Positions 13,083 through 20,460 of a DNA stretch of 21,203 nt are shown piece after piece; position 1 is the first letter of the stretch, and the number at the start of each line of letters is the position of its first letter. Origin of the DNA: CAZHUN01 sp043801115 (lineage in GTDB: Archaea > Iainarchaeota > Iainarchaeia > Iainarchaeales > UBA10191). The DNA lies in the NCBI GenBank assembly GCA_043801115.1, contig JAZDMJ010000003.1, positions 1-21,203 on the forward strand. Direction: 5' to 3'. The position numbers and the translations under genes were made by a program. A model generated the notes under the pieces. That model ran no database searches. It saw only the letters and a list, made by a program, of their open reading frames with translations, and had not been told where the DNA came from.

Positions 13083-13784
13083 CTAGGGGAAAGGGGCAGT
13101 ATGGACATGGCTTGCGCCCTTTTCAAAGCTTTCCTGAAACACCACTTTGTTGCATTCTTTCACGAATTCCAGCAAGTCGCGCGCGCACAAGTCTTTCAAG
13201 GCCTGGACTTCGTTCGCGTGCAAGTGCGGAATTTCAATCGTCGCAATTCCCTGCGCAAAACCGGACTTCACAATGGTAGGCTTTTTGAGGGGAAAATATT
13301 TTTCCGCCAGCGCTTGCACTTGCTCACTCTGGGTTTTCAACTGCTTGATTACTTTCAACTCGTATTCAATGGTTTTGCCCGCCATTTCGGAATTGAAGTC
13401 CACTCTGACTCTTCCGCCCGAAACGCTCTGCACTTTTCCCTTTCTCCCATCCGCCTCTACAATGAGTCCCGGAAAGGGATTCAAGTTCTGCTTTTTGAAC
13501 TCGTTCAAGGGAATCAGGGATACTAATTCTTCCTTGCGCTCTCCGAACGCCTTTTCCGGAAGCATCAAAACTTTTTTGCTCTCTCCTTCCTTCATTTCCT
13601 GCAAGGCTTCTTCGATTCCCTTCAACAGCATTCCCTGCCCCACAACAACAGTCATGGGCTGGAACAATGCGTTTTCCTTTTTCATCCCGCTCTCGATGGC
13701 GGTTTTTTCGTCCGTGGTATCGAACACGTTTCCGCCCTTTTCGCGGCCCGTGAACTCCAAAATTACAATATCTCCTTTCTGCAT
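13083..13784 (-). CDS. SlyD-like FKBP peptidyl-prolyl isomerase, 233 residues
   Basis: This is an FKBP-type prolyl isomerase of the long archaeal class. The FKBP core begins MQKGDIVILEFTGREKGGNVFDTT and continues with VVVGQGMLLKGIEEALQEMKEGESKKV at about 47-72. An insert-in-flap chaperone domain occupies about 83-123 (VSLIPLNEFKKQ, VEADGRKGKVQSV), and the last core strands are VDFNSEMAGKTIEYELKVI. An extra C-terminal domain of about 80 residues, with ATIEIPHLHANEV and a helix, follows, as in some archaeal long FKBPs. It probably helps folding of new proteins in the cytosol, in keeping with NAC nearby. The start at 13784 fits the family; the open frame further upstream is antisense to the neighbouring gene. 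Box A is at 13808-13814. Confidence 0.93.
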   Translation of the reverse strand: MQKGDIVILEFTGREKGGNVFDTTDEKTAIESGMKKENALFQPMTVVVGQGMLLKGIEEALQEMKEGESKKVLMLPEKAFGERKEELVSLIPLNEFKKQNLNPFPGLIVEADGRKGKVQSVSGGRVRVDFNSEMAGKTIEYELKVIKQLKTQSEQVQALAEKYFPLKKPTIVKSGFAQGIATIEIPHLHANEVQALKDLCARDLLEFVKECNKVVFQESFEKGASHVHTAPFP

Positions 13785-13807
13785 TCCAATCCTTCCTTCC
13801 CAATTTC

Positions 13808-13814
13808 TTTTAAT
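13808..13814. promoter_or_regulatory. shared, symmetric box A between FKBP and membrane protein genes
   Basis: CTTTTAATCCTTT reads on the other strand as AAAGGATTAAAAG. The A/T core is centred at 13811, 27 bases from the FKBP ATG (13784) and 26 from the ATG at 13837. The AAAGG on the minus strand looks like a BRE. The whole intergenic gap is 52 bases, with no other box A, so one element appears to serve two leaderless divergent messages. Confidence 0.5.
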
Positions 13815-13836
13815 CCTTTGCAAGCCATTGCTTGTA

Positions 13837-14919
13837 ATGGATTCCGGAAAAGTGTTCGCAATCGTAGTAATTGGCCTTTTCGCTTTTTCCATTTTTGCCG
13901 TGCTCGAATACAGTCTTACAAACGGCGGCAACCCAACTCCTCCTACGGATGGGAACACAAATTTGACTCCCGTGCGCTTTCAAAGCGGTTCCATTGACGC
14001 GAACGTCGTAGAGCTTTTCCCCTACTTGATTGTAACGGCCAATACTTCCCAAACCAACATCGACTTGATTGACGCGCAAGTATACCAAGTTCCGGGAGTG
14101 TTGAAAGTGCAGTCGCAGTTCGTTTCCCAAAATGGCATCCAATACTTCGCCTACGTGCAATATTCTGCCGAATCAAATGCGGCCGCGGTTTTGAACGGGC
14201 TCAAAGCCATTCCAAGCATTTCCAGTATCGAAGCCAAACAGCAGGGGTTGATCCAACTTCCTTCCCCTTTCACGATTTCAAACTCTACGTTGAACATTTC
14301 CAAAACGTTTTTTCCGCCCAATGTATTAACGCAGGCCATTCTCTCCCTGGACGTGCAAAAAGGGCAGAGCGTGAAAGTAAAAGTGACCGTAGACTTGGTC
14401 AATGAAACGCCTTCTCAAGTCGTGGCCGAGCAAGTGGAAACGCCCAAAGAAATCCTCCTCTCGCAAAAACTGCGCATCGCGCGATTGGACGACTTGCTGT
14501 TCGTGCAGGGAAAAACAACCGACGCGAATTTGGATGCAAACGGGTTGCGCAACTTGCTCTTTCAAGGAAAAGACGCCAACAATGTTCAAGTACAACTGGT
14601 CCGCGCAACTTTGGAATTTCTCGCCTACGTGTACTTGGACGTCAATGCGAACGCGGTCGCTTCCGCCAATTCTGCCAAAGCCCTGCTTTTGGGAAAAGCC
14701 AAAGACGTTGAAGTCTTCCAGCAAGGAGCCGTCGAACTTTCAGACGTGTACGACATTTCGGAAGACAAGCACTATCCGCTGGCGCAAACCATTGTATCCG
14801 CCGCCCTCGTTCCCGGCCGCCTCGTGGACGAAAACGTGTGGGTTCAAATCTACGCTTCTGTTTTGAACGGCCAAGTGCAACAATTGCAAATCATTGAAAC
14901 AGACAAGCAGTTCGGCTGA
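13837..14919 (+). CDS. N-terminally membrane-anchored extracytoplasmic protein, 360 residues
   Basis: The start is the ATG at 13837, 26 bases past a box A; the open frame extends far upstream only because it runs antisense to the FKBP gene. Residues 6-24 form one membrane helix (VFAIVVIGLFAFSIFAVLE), followed by a Pro/Thr/Asn linker and a large outer domain of strands and short helices (IDANVVELFPYLIVTANTS, KVQSQFVSQNGIQYFAYV). Several N-x-S/T sites (NTS, NST, NIS) could be glycosylated. Two halves seem to share a pattern of a strand pair followed by an Ala-rich helix (YSAESNAAAVLNGLKAI and VNANAVASANSAKALLLG), hinting at internal duplication. No family is recognised. It converges on the NAC gene with two bases between the stops. 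Confidence 0.8.
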   Translation: MDSGKVFAIVVIGLFAFSIFAVLEYSLTNGGNPTPPTDGNTNLTPVRFQSGSIDANVVELFPYLIVTANTSQTNIDLIDAQVYQVPGVLKVQSQFVSQNGIQYFAYVQYSAESNAAAVLNGLKAIPSISSIEAKQQGLIQLPSPFTISNSTLNISKTFFPPNVLTQAILSLDVQKGQSVKVKVTVDLVNETPSQVVAEQVETPKEILLSQKLRIARLDDLLFVQGKTTDANLDANGLRNLLFQGKDANNVQVQLVRATLEFLAYVYLDVNANAVASANSAKALLLGKAKDVEVFQQGAVELSDVYDISEDKHYPLAQTIVSAALVPGRLVDENVWVQIYASVLNGQVQQLQIIETDKQFG

Positions 14920-14921
14920 AC

Positions 14922-15251
14922 CTATTTCTTCAATTGCACGATTGCTTTCGCCAAGTCGCCATTCGCTTCCTTTAACGCTTTTTCCGCCTGCGCCTTCGAA
15001 GCCCCTGTTTGTTGGGCAACCATTTCAATATCTTCTTCCGAAATTCCCTTTTCTTCGCTTTTGGCTTCCCCTACCAAAGTATAAGTGGTTTGTCCTTGAA
15101 CCGTCATGGCCGTCACTTGCGGTTTTTCGAAAACGAGTTTTTTGTCCGCGAGCTCGATGACGACTTTTTGGGCGTTCACTTCTTCGGTCTTGATGCCCAT
15201 TGCTTTCATCATGCCCTGCAATTGCTTGGGATTCATTTTGCCCGGAAACAT
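14922..15251 (-). CDS. nac: nascent polypeptide-associated complex protein (archaeal NAC), 109 residues
   Basis: This is archaeal NAC, which binds ribosomes as a homodimer near the exit tunnel and contacts nascent chains. The opening MFPGKMNPKQLQGMMKAMGI is the standard N-terminus. The NAC domain follows at about 20-62 (VVIELADKKLVFEKPQVTAMTVQGQTTYTLVG). The C-terminal UBA domain occupies about 70-109 (SEEDIEMVAQQTGASKAQAEKALKEANGDLAKAIVQL). The ATG at 15251 is chosen over one five codons in because the box A at 15275-15280 is 26 bases upstream. It is divergent from the 148-residue surface protein and shares that box A with it. Confidence 0.96.
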   Translation of the reverse strand: MFPGKMNPKQLQGMMKAMGIKTEEVNAQKVVIELADKKLVFEKPQVTAMTVQGQTTYTLVGEAKSEEKGISEEDIEMVAQQTGASKAQAEKALKEANGDLAKAIVQLKK

Positions 15252-15274
15252 GCAAAAAAGTGGGAGCGAAAGCG

Positions 15275-15280
15275 TTAAAT
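15275..15280. promoter_or_regulatory. shared box A between NAC and a surface protein gene
   Basis: GCGTTAAATTCCC holds TTAAAT, centred at about 15277. That is 26 bases from the NAC ATG (15251, minus) and 28 from the ATG at 15305 (plus). The 53-base gap shows no second clear box A, so the two leaderless genes may share one element, as at 13808-13814. Confidence 0.48.
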
Positions 15281-15304
15281 TCCCGAAAGTGCTCTGCTAG
15301 AAAC

Positions 15305-15751
15305 ATGCGCTCCGCGATTGTTTTCCTCCTCGTCGTTCTCCTGTCCTCAGGCGCCCTGTCCGCGTACACGATTTCGAGCGCCCGCGCCGAACCCGTTTCC
15401 GTAACGCAGGCCACGGATGCCAAAATTTCGTTCATTGTTTCGGGTTCAGGCACGCTGCCGGAAACAACTGCGACGATTCAACTATTTAATGCCAGCAATA
15501 GCCAAAGCATTAATCCTACTCCCACACTCATCACAATTCCGGCCGACAAAATCATCCGCGATTTTTCAGTCGGCACTTTACAGCCCGGCTCGTATTCTGC
15601 CCTCATCAAGTCGGGCACTTCCCAGGCCGTCGCGTATTTCACGGTCAAAAAGCCCACAACGCCCGTTTCCGTGCCCGACTTGCCCCCCGTCATGGCCTTG
15701 TTGGTCGTTGCCGGAATTCTCGCGCTCGGCTTTTCGCGCAGAAAAGCGTAA
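15305..15751 (+). CDS. small secreted protein with VPxxxP-CTERM-like sorting tail, 148 residues
   Basis: A signal peptide (MRSAIVFLLVVLLSSGALSA) begins at ATG 15305, placed by the box A 28 bases upstream. The ectodomain, about residues 21-118, is strand-rich (AKISFIVSGSGTLPETTATIQLF, LQPGSYSALIKSG) and fits one immunoglobulin-like module. The C-terminus has three parts in order: VPDLPP at 123-128, a hydrophobic segment VMALLVVAGILALGF, and a basic end SRRKA. This order is that of archaeosortase substrates, and VPDLPP fits the VPxxxP class, so the protein may be cut and anchored by an archaeosortase. No such enzyme is seen in the window. A plain membrane anchor is the alternative. Confidence 0.78.
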   Translation: MRSAIVFLLVVLLSSGALSAYTISSARAEPVSVTQATDAKISFIVSGSGTLPETTATIQLFNASNSQSINPTPTLITIPADKIIRDFSVGTLQPGSYSALIKSGTSQAVAYFTVKKPTTPVSVPDLPPVMALLVVAGILALGFSRRKA

Positions 15752-15777
15752 TAAACTAGTTTGGTTGTAGTACTTTT

Positions 15778-16434
15778 ATGTCCGGAATCATCAGCTCGTT
15801 TCGCGCGTTCGAACAACGGTTTGAAGGCGCGCCCTTTTTGCAAAACCCGAAAGACGAGCGCTTGAAAGCCTTGAAACGCTATTTCGAGCGCGGGGGAGTG
15901 GTTTCGCTTTCCGCCGCGAAAAGCGGGGACTGGCCTTCCATGTCCTACCCGTCCAAAAAAAGGCTCGAAACGCAAGTGAAAGAATTGCAAGAGCTCGCGG
16001 ACAATTTTGCGGGCAAAAAAAAGTCCTGGGGAAAAGAACTATCCAACGCCAAACTGTACAAGTTGAAATCGCACGCGAAAAAATTCGCCGACCCCTTGTA
16101 CTGGAAGCACCAGGGAAAACGAATTATGGACAAAAATTACAGGGCCGCCGCGCAAAGTGTTCAAATGCCCACGGAAATCGTCTCCGACAAACGCTATCGC
16201 CCCATGTTCGACATGTTTGTCAACAATCCCGAATACCGAAATCAATTGGTTGAAACCGTTTCCACTTCCGTCGTGTACAAAAAGAACAAGAAGCTCGCCC
16301 GCTATTCGGACGAACTGCAGGGATTGCGCAAGGACGTTTCTTCTTCGCAATTGAAAGAAGCGAGCGAAAAGCTGGGCGAAATCCAGCAAGACATTGCCAT
16401 GTTGAATGTATTGCTCAAATGGGCTTCTCCTTGA
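15778..16434 (+). CDS. uncharacterised basic helical protein, 218 residues
   Basis: The start is the ATG at 15778, 26 bases after the stop of the surface protein gene. The product is soluble, basic and almost wholly helical, with no signal or membrane segment. Residues 60-80 (KKRLETQVKELQELADNFAG) and the last 35 (SSQLKEASEKLGEIQQDIAMLNVLLKW) have heptad-like spacing and may form coiled coils. The middle has aromatic and basic patches (ADPLYWKHQGKRIMDKNYRA, SDKRYRPMFDMFVNNPEYR). No family or catalytic motif is recognised. An A/T-rich word, AATAAACTA at 15750-15758, could be its box A, overlapping the preceding stop; otherwise it is read through from the gene before. Confidence 0.7.
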   Translation: MSGIISSFRAFEQRFEGAPFLQNPKDERLKALKRYFERGGVVSLSAAKSGDWPSMSYPSKKRLETQVKELQELADNFAGKKKSWGKELSNAKLYKLKSHAKKFADPLYWKHQGKRIMDKNYRAAAQSVQMPTEIVSDKRYRPMFDMFVNNPEYRNQLVETVSTSVVYKKNKKLARYSDELQGLRKDVSSSQLKEASEKLGEIQQDIAMLNVLLKWASP

Positions 16435-16456
16435 CCGGAAATCTCGACTCGTTTTG

Positions 16457-16464
16457 TTTTTATT
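16457..16464 (+). promoter_or_regulatory. box A of the 72-residue gene and Hel308
   Basis: TTTTTATT lies about 38 bases before the ATG at 16498, predicting a leader of about 12 bases that contains the ribosome site AGGTGA. Confidence 0.42.
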
Positions 16465-16487
16465 CTGCCCCGACCCGTTCTGTAAAG

Positions 16488-16493
16488 AGGTGA
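16488..16493 (+). promoter_or_regulatory. strong Shine-Dalgarno AGGTGA
   Basis: AGAGGTGA ends four bases before the ATG at 16498. It is one of the best ribosome sites in the window, in contrast to the mostly leaderless genes around it. Confidence 0.65.
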
Positions 16494-16497
16494 CGGT

Positions 16498-16716
16498 ATG
16501 GTAAAACCCGTTAAAAAATTCAAAGTCGGCCGCGTGAATGTTTCCGTTTGGGAGAACGGAAACGGAGAGAAAAAGTTCAAAAGCGTGAAGTGCGAAAAAC
16601 GCTTTCAAGACAAGAAAGGCGAATGGCAGAGCTCTTCGAGCTTTTCCCAAACCGAAATTCCCAACGCAATACTGGGATTGCAAAAAGCCTTCGAGTACTT
16701 GGCCTTAAAAGAATAA
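16498..16716 (+). CDS. small conserved protein, 72 residues
   Basis: The product reads as four or five strands and a final helix: KKFKVGRVNVSVWEN, KKFKSVKCEKRFQDKKGEWQ, SSSFSQTEIPNAILGLQKAFEYLAL. I recall this pattern (a V-x-V-x-V-W/F-E-N strand, a basic R-F/Y-x-D-K-x-G-x-W-Q turn, then a D/E-I/L-P-x-A-I-L-x-L-x-K-A-Y/F-E-Y-L helix) from short uncharacterised proteins across archaea, bacteria and phages, often near DNA-handling genes. A single-stranded nucleic-acid-binding role is possible but unproven. It is translated from a strong ribosome site and ends 16 bases before Hel308, so the two form an operon, which supports a link to DNA repair. Confidence 0.8.
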   Translation: MVKPVKKFKVGRVNVSVWENGNGEKKFKSVKCEKRFQDKKGEWQSSSSFSQTEIPNAILGLQKAFEYLALKE

Positions 16717-16732
16717 ATTTCCAAATACACTT

Positions 16733-18835
16733 ATGGACGTCGCCAAACTCGTACAGTCTGCGAACGGATTTCCCTCCTTCAACCCCTTGCAGGAAAAAGT
16801 CCTCGCCAAGGAATGGGCGCAAAAGTCGTTCGTCGTTTCTTCCCCGACGGCTTCGGGCAAAACCGTCCTTGCGGAATTACTCGCATTGGAAAGCGTGCTG
16901 CACCAGAAGCGCAAAGTCGTGTACACGTGCCCGCTCCGCGCGCTCGCTTCCGAACACTTTCAGGACTGGAAGAAAAAATATTCGAGTTCGCTGAATATCC
17001 GCATTGCGCTTTCCACGGGCGATTTTGACTCTTCTTCCTCGTACTTGAAAAATTACGACATCATTCTGTGCACGTACGAAAAGTTAGATTCGTGTCTCCG
17101 CAACAATTCCGAATGGCTGCAAAGCGTGGGCCTGCTGGTAGTGGATGAAATTCATTCGCTCGGAACGGACCGTGGCCCCACGCTCGAAATGGCGGTTACA
17201 AAGTTGCGATTGTTAAACCCTTCATTGAAAGTGCTTGGCCTTTCCGCCACCATTCCCAACGCGAAAGAACTCGCGCAATGGCTGGATGCCGAATTGGTCG
17301 AAAGCGACTTCCGCCCTGTGAAATTGCGGGAGGGAATTTTCTTCCAGCACGCCATCCACTTTCCCAAAGAAGTGGAAAAAGTTTCCTCTTCCTTGGACCC
17401 CGTGCACGCGCTGGTCGAAGATGTGTTGGAGCAGAAGGAAAAGCAAGTGCTGGTTTTTGCGAACACGCGCAAGCGCGCCGAAGGCCTTGCGGAGCAACTG
17501 GCCAAACTAACATTCAAAAAACTCTCCGACTCCGAAAAAACCCTGCTTGAAAAGGAAGCGCTCAAAGCATTGAATGTGTTGGAAAGCCCGACTGAACAAT
17601 GCCACAAGCTCGCGAATTTGCTGCGACAGGGAGTTTGCTTCCACCACGCGGGACTTCTTTCGCAACAGCGCGAAATCGTGGAAAGTTTGTTCAAATCCAA
17701 CCACTTGAAAGCGCTCGCGGCAACGCCCACCTTGGCAGCAGGCATTAATTTGCCCGCGTACAGGGTCGTCATTTCTTCGTTGTACAGGTATGGAGAGTAT
17801 GGGCAAGAACGCATTCCCGTTTCAGAATACAAGCAAATGTGCGGCAGAAGCGGGCGTCCAAAATACGACACTGAAGGTCAGTCTGTCATTATTGCGCGCA
17901 ACGAACTGGAAATCGAAGATTTGAAAGAGTCGTACATCAACGGGGAAATCGAAAAAATCGAAAGCAAGCTCTCCTTGGAGCCCGTTTTGCGAACCCACTT
18001 GCTGGCCGCCATCGCTTCGCACTACATTTTCGATTTGGACAGCATGGAAAAATTTTTCGGAAAAACCTTTTACGCGCTGCAGTACGGGGAAATGCGCGAA
18101 CTGTTTTCCAAAATGGAAACCGTGCTCGAACAATTGCGCGAGTGGGGCTTTGTGAAGGCGGACGAAAAGCGCTTTCAAGCCACGCTGTTGGGCAAGCGCG
18201 TTTCGGAATTGTATTTGGACCCGCTTTCCGCGTTCGAGTTTTTGCAAAAAATGCGCTTGGACATTGAGTTTTCCCTTTCCTCGTACTTGATGACGCTCGT
18301 ACAGAGCTCTGAAATGTTCCCGCTCCCCTCGATTCCCAAAACCGCGAATGCGGAAGTGATGGAATTTTTGCAGGAAGCGCGTTCTTCTCTCCCGTTCGAA
18401 CTGGACCGCGAATTGTTCGAAGAACCCGAGTTATTCAAACAGGCGGGAAACGTGCTGTTGTTGCAGGATTGGATGAATGAAAAGACCGAACAGGACTTGC
18501 TCTCGAATTACAACATCCAGCCGGGCGTATTGCATGCGAAGCTCGAGCGGTTGGACTGGCTCTCCTACTCGTTGTACGAGTTGTGCCGTTTGGTGGAATT
18601 GGAAAAGCACCTGGTTTCGCTTTCCAAACTCCGCTCTCGCTTGAAGTACGGAGTCAAGGAAGAACTGCTCGCGCTGTGCCAGTTGAAAGGCATTGGAAGA
18701 GTGCGCGCGCGCAGATTGTGGAAGGCGAGTTTGAGAACGGTTGCCGCGCTCAAAGCCGCCGATGTGAAGGATTTGGAAAAAGTGCTCGGAGTGGCCGTTG
18801 CCGCCCAAGTCAAATCGCAATTGGGGCAGAAATAG
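16733..18835 (+). CDS. hel308: Hel308 family DNA repair helicase, 700 residues
   Basis: This is a full-length superfamily 2 helicase of the Hel308 type. Motifs in order: the Q-like FNPLQ at 16-20, Walker A SSPTASGKT at 36-44, TCPLRALASE at 65-74, DEIH at 138-141, SAT at 171-173, VFANTRKRAE at 241-250, FHHAGL at 303-308, TPTLAAGINLPAYRVV at 331-346 and QMCGRSGRPKYD at 368-379. A winged helix, a ratchet helix bundle and a C-terminal helix-hairpin-helix (LKGIGRVRARRLWKA) follow. Hel308 unwinds lagging-strand forks in the 3'-to-5' direction and removes proteins from stalled forks. Where many archaeal members have QMxGRAGRP, this has Cys and Ser. It follows the 72-residue gene by 16 bases and converges tail-to-tail on the next gene. 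Confidence 0.95.
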   Translation: MDVAKLVQSANGFPSFNPLQEKVLAKEWAQKSFVVSSPTASGKTVLAELLALESVLHQKRKVVYTCPLRALASEHFQDWKKKYSSSLNIRIALSTGDFDSSSSYLKNYDIILCTYEKLDSCLRNNSEWLQSVGLLVVDEIHSLGTDRGPTLEMAVTKLRLLNPSLKVLGLSATIPNAKELAQWLDAELVESDFRPVKLREGIFFQHAIHFPKEVEKVSSSLDPVHALVEDVLEQKEKQVLVFANTRKRAEGLAEQLAKLTFKKLSDSEKTLLEKEALKALNVLESPTEQCHKLANLLRQGVCFHHAGLLSQQREIVESLFKSNHLKALAATPTLAAGINLPAYRVVISSLYRYGEYGQERIPVSEYKQMCGRSGRPKYDTEGQSVIIARNELEIEDLKESYINGEIEKIESKLSLEPVLRTHLLAAIASHYIFDLDSMEKFFGKTFYALQYGEMRELFSKMETVLEQLREWGFVKADEKRFQATLLGKRVSELYLDPLSAFEFLQKMRLDIEFSLSSYLMTLVQSSEMFPLPSIPKTANAEVMEFLQEARSSLPFELDRELFEEPELFKQAGNVLLLQDWMNEKTEQDLLSNYNIQPGVLHAKLERLDWLSYSLYELCRLVELEKHLVSLSKLRSRLKYGVKEELLALCQLKGIGRVRARRLWKASLRTVAALKAADVKDLEKVLGVAVAAQVKSQLGQK

Positions 18836-19120
18836 TCATTCTTTTTGCCAGTAGAATAAGGTTCGCGTTCCATTTTTTTCGATTTTGACAATCAATTTTT
18901 TGCATTCGGCAATATTTTCGAAATAGCGGAATTTTCCGCCAATTCCCAAGTCGATTTCTTTGAACCGTTTTCCGAGCGGTTCTGACGGGCTGTTAGTCCA
19001 TTTCCTTTTTGAAATCAATTGAATAATTGGATTGTTGTGGGGAATGGTGCCTCCCCCATGCGGATTGCGAAAGACGTACTTTTGTTGAACTGTAACCGTG
19101 TGCTTTAGCTTTACTGCCAT
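18836..19120 (-). CDS. uncharacterised protein, 94 residues
   Basis: The start is taken as the ATG at 19120, because a box A (CTTTTAAACT, 19143-19149) is centred 26 bases ahead of it; the frame is open further to 19201 but would overlap the Orc1 stop region. The product is basic and strand-rich: MAVKLKHTVTVQQKYVFRNP, a Gly-rich turn (HGGGTIPHNN), then GKRFKEIDLGIGGKFRYFEN and a C-terminal KKLIVKIEKNGTRTLFYW. No family is recognised. Its TGA begins on the base after the Hel308 stop, so the two genes meet tail-to-tail. It lies 41 bases after Orc1/Cdc6 on the same strand. Confidence 0.6.
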   Translation of the reverse strand: MAVKLKHTVTVQQKYVFRNPHGGGTIPHNNPIIQLISKRKWTNSPSEPLGKRFKEIDLGIGGKFRYFENIAECKKLIVKIEKNGTRTLFYWQKE

Positions 19121-19142
19121 GCTTAGAATGAGTTCTTTCCAG

Positions 19143-19149
19143 TTTAAAA
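19143..19149 (-). promoter_or_regulatory. box A of the 94-residue gene
   Basis: On the minus strand CTTTTAAACTGG is centred 26 bases before the ATG at 19120, in the 41-base gap behind Orc1/Cdc6. Confidence 0.45.
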
Positions 19150-19161
19150 GAATTGGGGCTT

Positions 19162-20367
19162 TTAATTCAATCCCATTTCCTTTTCGATGACCTGCTTGCA
19201 CTTGTCCGCGTCAATGGAAAGGCGAATTAAACGAGTATTTCCCACTTGTCCGGGACCACTGGGAGTCGTGTTCAACAGTCCGTACGTTTCCAGTTCGTTC
19301 ACGTACGAGCGGAACCATCTCGCGGAAACCGCGCTCTCTTTCAGTTTTTTGGCGGTCTTTTCGTACTCTTCGAAAACCTCTCCCGACATGAGCGCGCCCA
19401 CTTCCTCTTTTCCCGAAATTTTGGGCAAAGGGCGGTGCTTCAAAGTTTGCAATGCAATCGTGTACAAAACGAGTTGCTGCTGTTCGGGCAGGGTTGCAAT
19501 CAAACTGTACACCAAATCCTTTTCGACTTTCTCTTTCGCCTGTTTCACTTCTTCGTCGGAAACAATCTTTTTCCCCTTTTCGTCCGCGAGCTCTCCCGCG
19601 CGGAGCAGCAATAAAACTGCGGTTCGCGCGTCCCCGCTTTCCTGCGCGGCAATGGCCGCGGCCAAATTCAACGCGCTTCCCTGCACGGTGCGGGGCTTGA
19701 ACGCCTTTTCCACTCTTTGCTGTAAGATGGCTTTCAATTCTTCCGCGTTGTAGGGAGAGAATACGAGTTCTTTTTCGCACAGCGCGCTTTTGGTGCGCGC
19801 GTCCAAACGGTCCTTGAACAACACGTAGTTGGAAATTCCGATCAAAGAAATGCTTCCTTCCAATAATTCATCGTTCGAGCGCGTGAGCGCGTACACCAAA
19901 TCGTCCAAATCCTTCACTTTGTCGATTTCGTCCAAAATGAAAATGACTTGGCGTTTTTCTTTGGCGAAGTCGATTACTTTTTCGTAAATGAACGCATTCG
20001 AGTATCCAATCCAGTTTTCTTTCGGAAAAAACTGTTTGACGGCTTTCATGAATACTTTGTGCTTGGAATTGTGCTGCCGGCAGTTAATGTAGCAGACGCC
20101 CACTTTTTGCTGTTGTTGAATGGCAAACTCTTCCAAGTGCTGCAATACATGCTTGGTGGTGGCGGTTTTTCCCGTTCCGACTTTGCCGTAAATGAACAAA
20201 TTGTTGGGCTTTTGCCCTTTCAATGCCGCGCCCAAATCTTTCGTAATCTCTTTGATTTGGTTTTCGCGGAAGGGCAGCTCTTCTGGAATGTAGTGCGGGG
20301 AAATGTAATCCCTGTTTTCGAAAACCGTGTCTTTGGCCAATTCCTTTCGGAACAAGTTGTTCGGCAT
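19162..20367 (-). CDS. cdc6: Orc1/Cdc6 replication initiator, 401 residues
   Basis: This is the archaeal origin-binding AAA+ protein. The opening region has YIPEELPFRENQIKEI, typical of the family. Walker A is GKVGTGKT at 61-68, Walker B is FILDEID at 143-149, sensor 1 is GISN at 177-180, and sensor 2 is GDAR at 245-248. The C-terminal winged helix, about 285-395 (TLPEQQQLVLYTIALQTL, ARWFRSYVNELETYGLLNT), binds DNA. It marks origins and loads MCM. The ATG at 20367 has GGGAG nine bases ahead; the longer frame begins only at a TTG. It is divergent from sepF across 142 bases that may hold an origin. Confidence 0.96.
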   Translation of the reverse strand: MPNNLFRKELAKDTVFENRDYISPHYIPEELPFRENQIKEITKDLGAALKGQKPNNLFIYGKVGTGKTATTKHVLQHLEEFAIQQQQKVGVCYINCRQHNSKHKVFMKAVKQFFPKENWIGYSNAFIYEKVIDFAKEKRQVIFILDEIDKVKDLDDLVYALTRSNDELLEGSISLIGISNYVLFKDRLDARTKSALCEKELVFSPYNAEELKAILQQRVEKAFKPRTVQGSALNLAAAIAAQESGDARTAVLLLLRAGELADEKGKKIVSDEEVKQAKEKVEKDLVYSLIATLPEQQQLVLYTIALQTLKHRPLPKISGKEEVGALMSGEVFEEYEKTAKKLKESAVSARWFRSYVNELETYGLLNTTPSGPGQVGNTRLIRLSIDADKCKQVIEKEMGLN

Positions 20368-20400
20368 TTCTTTCTCCCTGTTTTGGACTGCGGGCGAACG

Positions 20401-20408
20401 GTTTAAAT
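20401..20408 (-). promoter_or_regulatory. box A of orc1/cdc6
   Basis: On the minus strand GGATTTAAACCG lies about 37 bases before the ATG at 20367, predicting a leader of about 11 bases that contains the GGGAG ribosome site. Confidence 0.42.
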
Positions 20409-20452
20409 CCAAATTCCGCCTTTCGGACTCAATCTTATATATAGGTTAAGGG

Positions 20453-20460
20453 TATAAAAT
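20453..20460 (+). promoter_or_regulatory. box A of sepF
   Basis: GGGTATAAAATATG is a near-consensus box A about 53 bases before the ATG at 20510, giving a leader of about 25 bases that includes the G-rich repeats. Confidence 0.5.

Noticed and set aside
12998..13126. N-terminal extension of the proteasome beta subunit
   Set aside because: It would give a propeptide of over 50 residues with no family likeness and would cross the probable box A and the FKBP stop.
13147..13836. A 230-residue upstream extension of the membrane protein frame
   Set aside because: It is antisense to the FKBP gene over most of its length, and the box A and membrane helix both mark the start at 13837.
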